In this document: piece after piece, positions 23,603-32,317 of the stretch
Position numbering within the stretch: the stretch's first letter is position 1
How the letters are laid out: each line of letters opens with the position of its first letter
Origin: Veillonellales bacterium
GTDB taxonomy: Bacteria; Bacillota; Negativicutes; JAAYSF01
Assembly (NCBI GenBank): GCA_039680175.1
Contig: JBDKTO010000117.1
Coordinates: 1 to 47,277 of the forward strand
Direction of reading: 5' to 3'
DNA length: 47,277 bases
Position numbers and translations under genes: made by a program
The notes under the pieces: model-generated
Told to the model about the DNA's origin: nothing
What the model saw: only the letters and a program-made list of their open reading frames with translations
Database searches by the model: none

Positions 23603-24643
23603 ATGTATAAAAAAATTTTTGTCAGCAATCGGATGGGATTGGGCGACGTTATTCTTACCACTCCTATTTTAAAGGCACTTAAACAAAAGTATCCGGATAG
23701 CAGGATTACTTTTGTTACATCGCCGAATTGTCTGCCCATTGTCCAAGGCTTGGATTTCATTGATGAAGTGATTACCTATGAGAAACACGTAGACAGTGTC
23801 TGGAAAGTTGTAAAAAAAATCTGGCGGTATGATTTGGCATTGTGCATTGACTTTAAATACCGCAGCGCAGTTATGGCTTTTTTAGCGGGAATACCGTTAC
23901 GGGCAGGACTGAAACACAAACGCAAGCTTTTTCTGACTCACCCGGTTGACAAGCCGCCGGAATGGGAAAGTACCTATGAACCGCTGAATTTTTCTTATGT
24001 GCTGAAGCAGAGTGTGGGAATTGAGTTTGACGCTGATTTAACCCGGCTGTATGTACCGGAAATCAGTAAAACGGAACAAATCGCCGTGGATGAGATGTTA
24101 GCTGTCCAGGGTATAAAAGGAGGTTCTCCCTATATTGTTCTTGCGCCCGTCACCTCCTGGCCGCCGAAAGACTGGCCGGAAGACCGCTATGTGGAGCTGG
24201 TCCGTTCTCTTATTGAGGAATATTCTTATCCGGTCGTCTTACTGGGAGCACCGTCAGATGCGGAAAAAGTAGTGACGCTAGATAAACTTGACGGTGTTGT
24301 GAACCTGATGGGCAGGACGACGGTCATGCAAATGGTGGAAATCATTCGCCGGGCGAATCTTCTGGTAGGCGGCTGCAGCGGACCTTTGCACATCGCCGGG
24401 GCAGTCCGAACTCCCTTCGTTGCGTTATATGGACCTACTTCCCCGCGGGAATGGGCGCCGAAAACCAAAGGCATTACCATTAGTCATGACGACCGGTTCC
24501 CTTGCAGTCCCTGCCTGGTTGAGATGGTAGGCTGCCCGGAGAAGCCCTGCATGCAGGCGATTTCAGTTCAGGAAGTGTTTGAAGCCTGCCGTCAGATGCT
24601 GTCGGAATCTTCAGTACATCGCAATACAAAAACTGTTCGTTAG
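23603..24643 (+). CDS. Heptosyltransferase family protein (GT9)
   Basis: A 346-residue GT-B protein. IFVSNRMGLGDVILTTPILK opens it, YIVLAPVTSWPPKDWPEDRY begins the donor domain at about residue 180, and GGCSGPLHIAGAVRTPFVAL is the donor-binding loop with C-S-G-P in place of D-T-G-P. CSPCLVEMVGCPEKPC near the end is the family cysteine cluster. Base composition returns to that of the main LPS region. It is the sixth GT9 gene in the window. The RBS TAGGAGGAG is strong. Confidence 0.85.
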   Translation: MYKKIFVSNRMGLGDVILTTPILKALKQKYPDSRITFVTSPNCLPIVQGLDFIDEVITYEKHVDSVWKVVKKIWRYDLALCIDFKYRSAVMAFLAGIPLRAGLKHKRKLFLTHPVDKPPEWESTYEPLNFSYVLKQSVGIEFDADLTRLYVPEISKTEQIAVDEMLAVQGIKGGSPYIVLAPVTSWPPKDWPEDRYVELVRSLIEEYSYPVVLLGAPSDAEKVVTLDKLDGVVNLMGRTTVMQMVEIIRRANLLVGGCSGPLHIAGAVRTPFVALYGPTSPREWAPKTKGITISHDDRFPCSPCLVEMVGCPEKPCMQAISVQEVFEACRQMLSESSVHRNTKTVR

Positions 24644-24685
24644 AGGAACAATCCACTTATAAAGCAGATAAATGAGGGATGAAGC

Positions 24686-26728
24686 TTGTTTGAATCATTT
24701 TTTTTTGATATGCAGCAAGACATACAGCTGTTTTTATTTCCGCCGATAGTATGTGCTGCTTTTCGCGCGATTTTTATTTGGCTGTACAATCCTTATCAGA
24801 GCCTGAGGGGGCAGGAAAAGAAGATTTATCACTGCTTTCGCTATGGGTTTTGGTGGGGGATGAATTTTAACGCCTATGTGTTTCTCGTTTCGCTGGGGAT
24901 CGTCACCATGCCGGGAATGTTTTTTCCCCAATGGCTGGCTTACGGCGACGGGATACGGATTGCCCTGTTGGATATTTATCTGACGTTATTGTATTTTGCC
25001 TTCATGGGGAAGCTTATTTTCTATTCTCACTTTCATGATATTTATAACTCGATTTTGTGGCTGGGGAAAAAAGCGGAAAAGCATAATCTGGCAGACGTGT
25101 TTTTCCATCAGCACCATGGTGTTTGGATTTTGCTGGGGTGTATTCCCTATTTGGTATGTTGTACGTTTCTGGTAAAGCAGTTTTTAGCTTTGCCCAATAT
25201 TTCCTATCCGCATTTTTCAGCTCCGGGAGCTTATGTGTTTAACACTTTGGTAATTGCTGCTATTGGAGTGGGATTCTATTTTTTCCGCTATGGCGGATCA
25301 CTGCTCCATACGAATAAACCGCGGTGGGACAGGATTCCTGACATTGTAAAAGAAGACATTTTTTTTGCCCGCGCTTCCGTCGACGACCTGATCGCTCTCA
25401 AGGAAGTCTGGCTCCGTCCCTTGCACAACTCGCTTGCTCAAACGAATGCAGAGATGGAGGCATCTATTGAAAAAATTATACCCCCATCAAGGCGGGAAAC
25501 CTGGGGAAATCTGCAAAATCCCGTATATGCCTTTGAAAGAACGGCGAGGGGGGCGAAAATCAAAAAACCGCGGCATATTTTTTTGGTTGTCGGAGAAAGT
25601 TATTCGCAGCTGCCCTTTGACAGGCCGTACGAGGCGCTGCATATTGTCGACGGCGGCAGGAGGTTCCGTGAAGATTCCCATGCCGTGAGCCTTAATCATT
25701 TCCTTTCTGCCGGCGATCTGTCGCGTCCGTCGATTGTCGGTCTGATGACGGGGATTTTTGATGCCCGTCTGGAATTAAATGAAAGAGAAGGATTCTGGCG
25801 GGGAACGGTACCTACCGCTTTGCCCGTACAGCTTAAAAAGCTGGGATACGAGTCTGTATACTGGTATGGCGGCAGTGTTATACACGGGAATTTCAATCAG
25901 TTTGCCCCGGCGAACGGATTTGACCGGGTGATGTCGGCGACGGAATTTTGCGCGCCGGATGCGCCGAAAACATGGGTCGGTGTGTACGATCATGTTTTTC
26001 TGGAGACAGCGGCACAGCTGATCAGGGAAATGGATACCGGCAAGCCCGTATTTCATTTTATTTATACAACATCCAATCATGGGCCACATAAAATGAATCT
26101 GCAAAAATTGGGATATGATGCGGAGCAGATCATGCCGGAGGCACCGGCAGAGATAAAGAGCAGCCGGAAAACGCAGCAACTGCTGGGAACCCATTGGTAT
26201 TCAGACCAGGCGCTGTCGCATTTTATTGAAGCTATGAAAAGGACATATCCGGATAGCTTGATTATCGTAACCGGGGATCATTCCTATATCCCCGGCCCGC
26301 TGAACCAAAGCTCATTGCTGCAGCGTGCCGATTATTCCTTCCGGGAGCAGTTCTGCACGTCCTTTATGCTGTATCATCAGGATATCCAGCAGGATATCCT
26401 GGCAGGCAACACAATTGGCGGGCATATGCATATTATGCCGACGATTATTGAGCTGATTGCCCCACAGGGCTTTACGTACTATTCCTTATTTCCGTCGCTG
26501 ACCGAACCGATTGACCAGGTGGTCACACCGTATCACTGGCTTACGCGCGACGCCATCGGCCCACAGGGGAACAGTTTCTATCAGCCGCTTACCGTGTCGG
26601 CGGAAGAGATTCCAACGTTGGAGCGGGACAATCCTTTTACCAGACAGGCAGACGACTGGTGCGTTCTTACCAGCTGGCTTTTACGGCATACGGATAAGCT
26701 GGAGCCGGCTGAACAACTGGTAAAATGA
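24686..26728 (+). CDS. Membrane sulfatase-fold transferase (LTA synthase / phosphoethanolamine transferase family)
   Basis: A 680-residue protein. Residues 1-210 hold about five hydrophobic segments (for example FNAYVFLVSLGIVTMPGMFF, VWILLGCIPYLVCCTFLV). Residues 285-620 are an alkaline-phosphatase-fold domain: IFLVVGESYSQLPFD has the metal-binding Glu, FLSAGDLSRPSIVGLMTG occupies the nucleophile region, YTTSNHGPHK follows, and LIIVTGDHSYIPG has the Asp-His metal pair. Relatives move phosphoglycerol or phosphoethanolamine from lipids to glycans outside the inner membrane. Where LtaS and EptA have a catalytic Thr, I see only Ser residues (LSRPS). The start is TTG at 24686 after GAGGGATGAAG. 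In this context it probably decorates LPS or a periplasmic glycan. Confidence 0.78.
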   Translation: MFESFFFDMQQDIQLFLFPPIVCAAFRAIFIWLYNPYQSLRGQEKKIYHCFRYGFWWGMNFNAYVFLVSLGIVTMPGMFFPQWLAYGDGIRIALLDIYLTLLYFAFMGKLIFYSHFHDIYNSILWLGKKAEKHNLADVFFHQHHGVWILLGCIPYLVCCTFLVKQFLALPNISYPHFSAPGAYVFNTLVIAAIGVGFYFFRYGGSLLHTNKPRWDRIPDIVKEDIFFARASVDDLIALKEVWLRPLHNSLAQTNAEMEASIEKIIPPSRRETWGNLQNPVYAFERTARGAKIKKPRHIFLVVGESYSQLPFDRPYEALHIVDGGRRFREDSHAVSLNHFLSAGDLSRPSIVGLMTGIFDARLELNEREGFWRGTVPTALPVQLKKLGYESVYWYGGSVIHGNFNQFAPANGFDRVMSATEFCAPDAPKTWVGVYDHVFLETAAQLIREMDTGKPVFHFIYTTSNHGPHKMNLQKLGYDAEQIMPEAPAEIKSSRKTQQLLGTHWYSDQALSHFIEAMKRTYPDSLIIVTGDHSYIPGPLNQSSLLQRADYSFREQFCTSFMLYHQDIQQDILAGNTIGGHMHIMPTIIELIAPQGFTYYSLFPSLTEPIDQVVTPYHWLTRDAIGPQGNSFYQPLTVSAEEIPTLERDNPFTRQADDWCVLTSWLLRHTDKLEPAEQLVK

Positions 26729-26737
26729 TACGGGGGA

Positions 26738-26768
26738 GAGATACACGGCGACGGTCCTGCTGTATCTC
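26738..26768. repeat. Hairpin repeat after the transferase gene
   Basis: GAGATACA and TGTATCTC form an 8-bp stem around a 15-nt loop containing GACGGTCCTGC; the core is shared with 23545-23567. It lacks a T-run, so termination is doubtful. It is followed by about 110 nt in which I see nothing recognisable. Confidence 0.5.
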
Positions 26769-26887
26769 AAAGCGCTACGAGGTAAGCCAAAAGGCCATTA
26801 CCATTAACGTTGTCAACTTTACCTGCCTGCCGAGTGACAGCTGCTATCACAGCACTTTTCATATCCGCGAAGATGAAACGCAGATTT

Positions 26888-27024
26888 GTCATTGCGAGGA
26901 GGAACGACGAAGCAATCTCCCTCCTATCCACCGTGAAGCGAGATTGCTTCGCTGGCGCTCGTAATGACAGAACGTAGCGCTATGGGCTATGAGCCAACAG
27001 CTAACAGCCAACAGCCAATCGCCC
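26888..27024. repeat. Palindromic repeat plus heptamer array
   Basis: 26888-26970 is a full palindrome (GTCATTGCGAGGAGGAACGA ... GTAATGACAG). 26977-27024 is an array (GCTATGGGCTATGAGCCAAC, AGCTAACAGCCAACAGCC). Together with the hairpin and the next promoter it fills the 486-bp gap 26729-27214. Confidence 0.8.
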
Positions 27025-27072
27025 GGGATAGCGGATGCTGTCGGGAAAAAGTGTCAGAAAAAATCTGGCTTT

Positions 27073-27102
27073 GCCGGAAATTTATGGTTTACAGAGAAAT
27101 AT
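27073..27102 (+). promoter_or_regulatory. Degenerate sigma-H-like site or sigma-A promoter before the PAP2 gene
   Basis: GCCGGAAAT (27073) and GAAATAT (27096) keep the spacing of the other sites but have C for A in AGGA and GAAA for GAAT. An overlapping alternative is TTTACA (27088) - 18 nt - TATCAT (27112). Either would start transcription about 100 nt before the gene. Confidence 0.35.
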
Positions 27103-27214
27103 ATATTATGGTATCATAATGTAGTACTTTGAATCAGCGTTGTGAAGGTGCAAGGTGCTATTTTTTATACTTATTTTTCATTCTTTAACGCAGTAAAGGT
27201 GGCAAGAAAACGCA

Positions 27215-28045
27215 ATGCTTTTCACTAAAGCGCTTCGACTTATCGTATTCGTCTGCTTCATCGCAAGTGTAACCGGCGCGGGCGCTTTGGCCGCAGAAAA
27301 AGATCAATTGAATTTGAACCGGGAATATCTTCGCTCCTATGCTGCGGATGCCGGCTATGTCCTCAGAGCGCCGACCCGCTGGAATGCTGCCGATTGGCGG
27401 CAGGCCCTCCTCCTTGGCGGAGCCGCTCTGACGCTTTATCACAACGACGAAAAAATTGAGCACTGGGCGCAGCAGCAGCGGAATGGCAACAGCAATCAAG
27501 TTTCCGGTTGGGTCAGAAACTTCGGCGATGTCCGCTGCATAGCTCCCGCTTTGGGACTGACTTATGCGGTCGGCAAACACAACGATAATGACCGGCTCAC
27601 CCGAACAGCCTTGCTGGGGATGGAAAGCCTGGTTATTGCCAACGGCATTACCGGCTCCCTAAAGCTGCTGACCCACCGTCACCGCCCCAATACGGGCGAT
27701 CCTTATAACACCTGGGACGGCCCCGGCTTTCATAATCCCAATGATTCTTTCGTTTCCGGTCACGCTACCTCAGCCTTTGCCGTCGCCACAGTCATCGCAA
27801 CCGAATATCAGGGGAAAAGGGGCGTGCCGCAAATGGCCTACGGTCTGGCAGCGCTAACCTCCCTGTCCCGAGTCAACGACAACCAGCACTGGGCATCGGA
27901 CGTATTCGCCGGTTCGGTCATTGGCTATTATACGGCCAAGCTGGTAACGGAGCATCATCCGGATACATCTCTGTCGTCCGGTCAGGACAGTCAGACACCC
28001 AGCGGCGTTCAACCTCTGGCGGCCTATCAGCTGCATTTTAAGTAA
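27215..28045 (+). CDS. PAP2-family phosphatase, exported
   Basis: A 276-residue protein. Residues 1-27 form a signal peptide or N-terminal membrane segment (LIVFVCFIASVTGAGALA). The three PAP2 motifs are present: KLLTHRHRP near residue 151, FVSGHATSAF near 178 and SRVNDNQHWASDVFAG near 218. Such enzymes dephosphorylate lipids, including undecaprenyl diphosphate and lipid A. With a single N-terminal hydrophobic segment and a mostly soluble-looking core, it resembles periplasmic or outer-membrane PAP2 proteins more than the six-helix membrane type. The ATG at 27215 follows AAAGGTGG. The substrate is inferred only from its position between LPS and capsule genes. Confidence 0.83.
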   Translation: MLFTKALRLIVFVCFIASVTGAGALAAEKDQLNLNREYLRSYAADAGYVLRAPTRWNAADWRQALLLGGAALTLYHNDEKIEHWAQQQRNGNSNQVSGWVRNFGDVRCIAPALGLTYAVGKHNDNDRLTRTALLGMESLVIANGITGSLKLLTHRHRPNTGDPYNTWDGPGFHNPNDSFVSGHATSAFAVATVIATEYQGKRGVPQMAYGLAALTSLSRVNDNQHWASDVFAGSVIGYYTAKLVTEHHPDTSLSSGQDSQTPSGVQPLAAYQLHFK

Positions 28046-28187
28046 AAAAGAGCAGGACAGACAAAAGTTTTACAAAAAATATGATTTGACTATACTTTAG
28101 TATGGGGACAAGCTAAAAGATATTTGTTAAAATAATACTATATGTGTAATATATCCGGATCCACTTAACTATAAGTTTACAAAATTG

Positions 28188-28217
28188 GGCAGGATATTAA
28201 TTTTTCCTGTAGAAATA
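28188..28217 (+). promoter_or_regulatory. Sigma-H-like promoter of the polysaccharide export operon
   Basis: GGCAGGATAT at 28188 and TGTAGAAATATA at 28208 keep the 23-nt spacing, with GAAA instead of GAAT. It lies about 70 nt before the OPX start. Upstream, ATACTTTAGTAT (28092-28103) is a perfect 12-bp palindrome of unknown meaning. The 234-bp gap holds nothing else I recognise. Confidence 0.5.
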
Positions 28218-28279
28218 TACATGATATTGTTTAATTATCAATTTACGCAATAGGCAGACAAGAACGGAGTGGTCATAGC

Positions 28280-28975
28280 TTGAAGCATAAAAAAATTGCC
28301 GCATGGCTGCTGGCGGCGGTCATCAGTGTTGGCATACCCATGGAAGCCCTGGCGGCGGAGCAGCAGACGCCGATTTTTACGACGCAGACCAATTCTCAGC
28401 CGCTGGAAGAATACCATCTCAGCAAATACGACGTGATCAATATTGTCATCATCGGCTTTCCCGATGCCGCCGGATTCAGCGACATCATGATCGGTCCCGA
28501 CGGCTATGTGAACCTGCCTTATGCCGGGACACTGCACCTGGCCGGGATGACCATTCCGGAAGCTACCGAAGTACTGACCGATAAACTGGGTGAATATATC
28601 AAAATTCCCGGCATGGCGGTGATGGTCAAGCAGTACGGTCCCCGGAAAATCTATGTCATGGGGGAAGTCGCCAAGCAGGGCCTCTACTCCCTCAGCTCCG
28701 ACTATATGAACATCTTCGCCGCCTTATCCAGCGCCGGCGGCGTTACCAAGCGGGGTCGGCCCAAGCATATCGCTGTGGTCCGGACGATAGACGGCAAGGT
28801 GTACATGCAGGAAGTGAACCTTGACCGGTTTGTGGAAAAGCAGGACGGTTCCCAGAATGTGATCCTCCAGGACGGAGATATAGTGTATGTGCCAAAATCA
28901 AATAAAATCGATTTGTATGAAGATATCATGCCGCTGGTTGGCGTTTATGCTACGTATAAATCAATAACGAATTAG
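28280..28975 (+). CDS. Outer membrane polysaccharide export protein (Wza/OPX family)
   Basis: A 231-residue protein. A signal peptide ends around residue 25 (VGIPMEALA). LSKYDVINIVIIGFPDAAGF and IGPDGYVNLPYAGTLHLAGM form the poly-export domain (about 45-120), and KIYVMGEVAKQGLYSLSSD with VILQDGDIVYVPKSN is one SLBB domain. E. coli Wza is about 380 residues and ends in an outer-membrane helix; this protein stops after the SLBB domain, so it lacks that helix and perhaps needs another outer-membrane partner. No lipobox Cys is seen. The start is TTG at 28280. It leads a run of closely spaced genes through the sugar transferase. Confidence 0.88.
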   Translation: MKHKKIAAWLLAAVISVGIPMEALAAEQQTPIFTTQTNSQPLEEYHLSKYDVINIVIIGFPDAAGFSDIMIGPDGYVNLPYAGTLHLAGMTIPEATEVLTDKLGEYIKIPGMAVMVKQYGPRKIYVMGEVAKQGLYSLSSDYMNIFAALSSAGGVTKRGRPKHIAVVRTIDGKVYMQEVNLDRFVEKQDGSQNVILQDGDIVYVPKSNKIDLYEDIMPLVGVYATYKSITN

Positions 28976-28988
28976 AGGAGCTGCTATT

Positions 28989-30353
28989 GTGGAAGAACAG
29001 GATACCATTGATTTGAGAAAAGTAATGCAAATTGCAGCTGCCTATAAATACCGACTGGTGGCAATCGTCCTGGTGACGACGATTCTGGCATTAATACTTT
29101 CCTTCGTTTTACCGAAGCAATATGAATCCAGCGTCTTGCTCCGGGCGAAAAACCCGAAGCAGACCGGCTTGTCGGGACAGGCTGCTTCTGTCGCTGCATT
29201 ATTGGGCGGCAACATGCCCAGTTCAGCCCAAACGTATATTGAAATGATGAAAAGCCGAAGCGTATTAGAGCCGGTCATGGAACCTTTGGATTTACCGAAT
29301 AAAGAGAAGCTGGATGTACCGACATTTGCTAAGAAATATTTGAAATTCCAAAATACAAAAGGCACCGACTTGATTGAAGTGACAGCCACCGGGCGCACCC
29401 CGGAAGAAGCCCAGCAAATCGCTGCCGGCGTTGTGGCCAATTTTCAGCAGAATTTGACCCGGCTCAGCCAGTCGGATCAATCCCTGATGGTCAAATTTTT
29501 AAAAGACCGCATGGCAATTGCCAAGCAGGAGATGGAGCAGGCGGAGCAAAATCTGGAACAGTTCCGGCAGCAGGAAAAGATTTACGTGCCGGACGAGCAG
29601 GCCAAGGCTTCCATCAAAAAACTAACCGAATATGATCAGAAAATCGCCCAGCTGAAAGTGCAGAACGACGCCAATCAGGCAAGACTTCAGGGCGTCAGTG
29701 ATCAGCTGAATCGTCAGAATGTAGCCATCTCCACCTATAATATTGCCGATAACCCGGTAATCCAGGAAATCCGCAAGCAGCTGGTGGCGAAGCAAATCTC
29801 CCTGGTAGATGCTCAGCAGCGCTATACCGACAAGCATCCCGATGTAATTCTAATCCAGAATGAGATCGACCAATTAAACGGTAAGCTCCAGGAAGAAGTG
29901 AGCAACTCCGTTCAGGCAGGGACCAGCACCTTAAATCCGGTGCAGATGGGATTGGTGAAAGCAAAGGCCGAAACGGAAACCGAACTTCTGGTGGGACAGG
30001 CGACCCTCTCCGGCCTGCAGCAGGTTCAATCCGGCAATGAACAGGAAATCAGCCAGCTGTCGGCTGACAGCGTTACCTATATCGGCCTGGAGCGCCAGAC
30101 AAGAATTGCTCAGGAAGTATATAGTGTATTAGTTAAGAGTTACGAGCAGACCCGCATCCAGGAAGCCATGGAAAGCATGGATATCCAGATTGTGGATGAG
30201 GCTAATCTGCCGAAGAAGCCGTCCTTTCCGAAGAAATTGCTGATAACAGCGGTCGGTGGAGTGTTGGGGATTATGCTTAGCTTTATCTATCTTATTATTT
30301 TGTATCGTAAAAATTCTTCTTCCTCCTATAATTTGAATCGTTCTATCCAATAA
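28989..30353 (+). CDS. Polysaccharide co-polymerase / chain-length determinant (Wzz domain)
   Basis: A 454-residue inner-membrane protein with transmembrane segments at about 20-40 (YRLVAIVLVTTILALILSFV) and 420-440 (LLITAVGGVLGIMLSFIYLI). The periplasmic part between them has the Wzz motif region (YESSVLLRAKNPKQ) and a long coiled coil (about 160-260). The Pro-rich stretch PKKPSFPKK precedes the second segment, as is usual. The cytoplasmic BY-kinase domain of Wzc is absent, and no separate kinase gene follows. The start GTG at 28989 follows AGAGGAGC. With the OPX protein it sets chain length and export of the surface polymer. Confidence 0.88.
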   Translation: MEEQDTIDLRKVMQIAAAYKYRLVAIVLVTTILALILSFVLPKQYESSVLLRAKNPKQTGLSGQAASVAALLGGNMPSSAQTYIEMMKSRSVLEPVMEPLDLPNKEKLDVPTFAKKYLKFQNTKGTDLIEVTATGRTPEEAQQIAAGVVANFQQNLTRLSQSDQSLMVKFLKDRMAIAKQEMEQAEQNLEQFRQQEKIYVPDEQAKASIKKLTEYDQKIAQLKVQNDANQARLQGVSDQLNRQNVAISTYNIADNPVIQEIRKQLVAKQISLVDAQQRYTDKHPDVILIQNEIDQLNGKLQEEVSNSVQAGTSTLNPVQMGLVKAKAETETELLVGQATLSGLQQVQSGNEQEISQLSADSVTYIGLERQTRIAQEVYSVLVKSYEQTRIQEAMESMDIQIVDEANLPKKPSFPKKLLITAVGGVLGIMLSFIYLIILYRKNSSSSYNLNRSIQ

Positions 30354-30367
30354 GGAAGTGATGAATC

Positions 30368-32296
30368 ATGCGGCGCAGGTTGGTATCGCTCGCTCTTGTA
30401 GTAGCCGATATCCTTGTTGTTTCTATTGTCCCGTTTATTGCCTTGTATCTTCGCTTTGACGGTATAGTCGATGCACACTATTATTCACAACTAGTATCCT
30501 ATTTACCGGCTATTGTACTTATCCAACTGACAACTTTTTATCTGTTCCGTCTCTATCACCGTTTATGGCGCTATGCCAGTATTCACGAACTAGTGGTGAT
30601 TGTGGGGGCGGTAACGGTCAGCTCGGCTGTGTTGGTTGCCTATTCAAATATAATAAATTCTATATTGCCAGGAAGTATTTATGTGTTAAGCTGGCTGTTT
30701 ACTATTGTCTGCATAGGCGGCAGCCGGCTGGGGCTTCGTATCCTGCATTACTTGATCCGCCAGACTCATTCCAATCCGATTCAAAATGTGCTGATTATCG
30801 GCGCCGGTGATGCCGGGGCAATGATCGCCAGGGAAATCACCCAACGGTACTATGAAACAAAAAAAATAGTCGGTTTTATTGATGATTCTGCTTATAAGAG
30901 CAACCAAATCTTGTTTGGCGCCAGAGTGTTAGGTCCCTGCAGTCAAATTCACCGTATTGTTCAGGAACAAAGCATTAGTGAAATTATTATTGCCATGCCG
31001 TCGGTGGAGGGCAGTATCGTCAGGCAGATTGTTCAGGAGTGCAAAACAACCCAGTGCAATGTGCAGATTGTTCCCGGTATTTATGAACTGATTGACGGCA
31101 AGGTCAGTGTTCACCAATTACGTAATGTGGATTTGGAGGACTTGCTGCGACGGGAGCCGGTACAACTGAATGCGGAAGATATTGCCGGATACATAAAAGG
31201 CCATCGGGTGCTGGTGACCGGAGCCGGTGGGTCCATTGGCTCCGAGCTTTGCCGCCAGATTGCCCGTTTTTCACCGGAACAGATTCTTCTGTTGGGAAAG
31301 GGAGAGAATAGTATTTACGAAATTCATCAGGAACTGGGAAGAAAATATCCCGACTTAAATCTTTCACCCATCATTGCCGATGTCCGGGATGAAGAGCGAA
31401 TCAATGATATTTTCGCCACCTACCGGCCGGAAATCGTCTTCCACGCCGCTGCGCATAAGCATGTGCCCCTCATGGAACTGCAGCCGTTGGAAGCGGTCAA
31501 AAATAATGTATTCGGCACGAAAAATGTGGCTCAGGCAGCAGATCGCTATGAAACGAAAATCTTTATTATGATTTCCACCGATAAGGCGGTCAACCCTACC
31601 AGTGTCATGGGATGCACGAAACGGGTGGCGGAAATGATTATTCAAAGCCTAAACCGGGAGAGCAAGACTAAATATACCACAGTCCGCTTCGGCAATGTCC
31701 TTGGCAGCCGGGGCAGCGTCATCCCTCTCTTTAAAAAACAGATTGCCGCCGGAGGACCGATTACCATTACCCACCCGGACATTATCCGTTACTTTATGAC
31801 CATTCCCGAAGCTAGCCAATTGGTGCTGCAAGCGGGGGCTTTAGCCCAGGGTGGCGAAGTGTTTGTTCTCGATATGGGCAAGCCGGTTAAGATACTGGAC
31901 ATGGCTTGCGACTTGATCGAACTTTCCGGCCTGGTGCCCTATAAAGATATAAAATTTGAATTCACCGGACTGCGGCCAGGAGAGAAGATGTTTGAAGAAC
32001 TGCTTACCGCCGAAGAAGGAACACAGGCGACAAAGTATAAGAAAATTTTTCGGGCTAAATTACGATCGGTGGATGAGAAAAAATTATCAAAAGTCTTGTT
32101 TCAGTTTCAAAATCAATTTAATGACAGCGAAGAAGTAAAGCGTTTGTTGCAAAAGCTCATTACCGTTTATAAGCCATACCATAAAAAGGATAGTCAGGAT
32201 AGTTCTTCTGGCAAGCTAGCAATAGCAGAAGAACCTACTGTACAACAAGAAACACCTGCCTTTTATCCGGCAGAGTCAATGGAAGCGAGTCATTAA
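30368..32296 (+). CDS. Membrane-bound nucleotide-sugar 4,6-dehydratase (CapD/WbpM/FlaA1 type)
   Basis: A 642-residue protein. Four hydrophobic segments lie in residues 1-115, then a Rossmann CoA-binding-like domain (NVLIIGAGDAGAMIAREI, about 140), then a second SDR domain from about 280 (VLVTGAGGSIGSELCRQIAR) with HAAAHKHVPLMELQP, STDKAVNPTSVMGCTKR at the catalytic site and VRFGNVLGSRGSVIPLFKKQ. Relatives convert UDP-GlcNAc to the 4-keto-6-deoxy sugar used to start bacillosamine- or QuiNAc/FucNAc-type repeat units. It lies directly before the phosphoglycosyl transferase, which may use its product. The last 40 residues are low in complexity and variable. Confidence 0.9.
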   Translation: MRRRLVSLALVVADILVVSIVPFIALYLRFDGIVDAHYYSQLVSYLPAIVLIQLTTFYLFRLYHRLWRYASIHELVVIVGAVTVSSAVLVAYSNIINSILPGSIYVLSWLFTIVCIGGSRLGLRILHYLIRQTHSNPIQNVLIIGAGDAGAMIAREITQRYYETKKIVGFIDDSAYKSNQILFGARVLGPCSQIHRIVQEQSISEIIIAMPSVEGSIVRQIVQECKTTQCNVQIVPGIYELIDGKVSVHQLRNVDLEDLLRREPVQLNAEDIAGYIKGHRVLVTGAGGSIGSELCRQIARFSPEQILLLGKGENSIYEIHQELGRKYPDLNLSPIIADVRDEERINDIFATYRPEIVFHAAAHKHVPLMELQPLEAVKNNVFGTKNVAQAADRYETKIFIMISTDKAVNPTSVMGCTKRVAEMIIQSLNRESKTKYTTVRFGNVLGSRGSVIPLFKKQIAAGGPITITHPDIIRYFMTIPEASQLVLQAGALAQGGEVFVLDMGKPVKILDMACDLIELSGLVPYKDIKFEFTGLRPGEKMFEELLTAEEGTQATKYKKIFRAKLRSVDEKKLSKVLFQFQNQFNDSEEVKRLLQKLITVYKPYHKKDSQDSSSGKLAIAEEPTVQQETPAFYPAESMEASH

Positions 32297-32317
32297 CTTT
32301 AAAATGGGATGTGTAGT

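Noticed and set aside
25434-25688. Open frames overlapping the LTA-synthase-like gene
   Set aside because: They are other-frame readings of a well-supported gene and show no family features.
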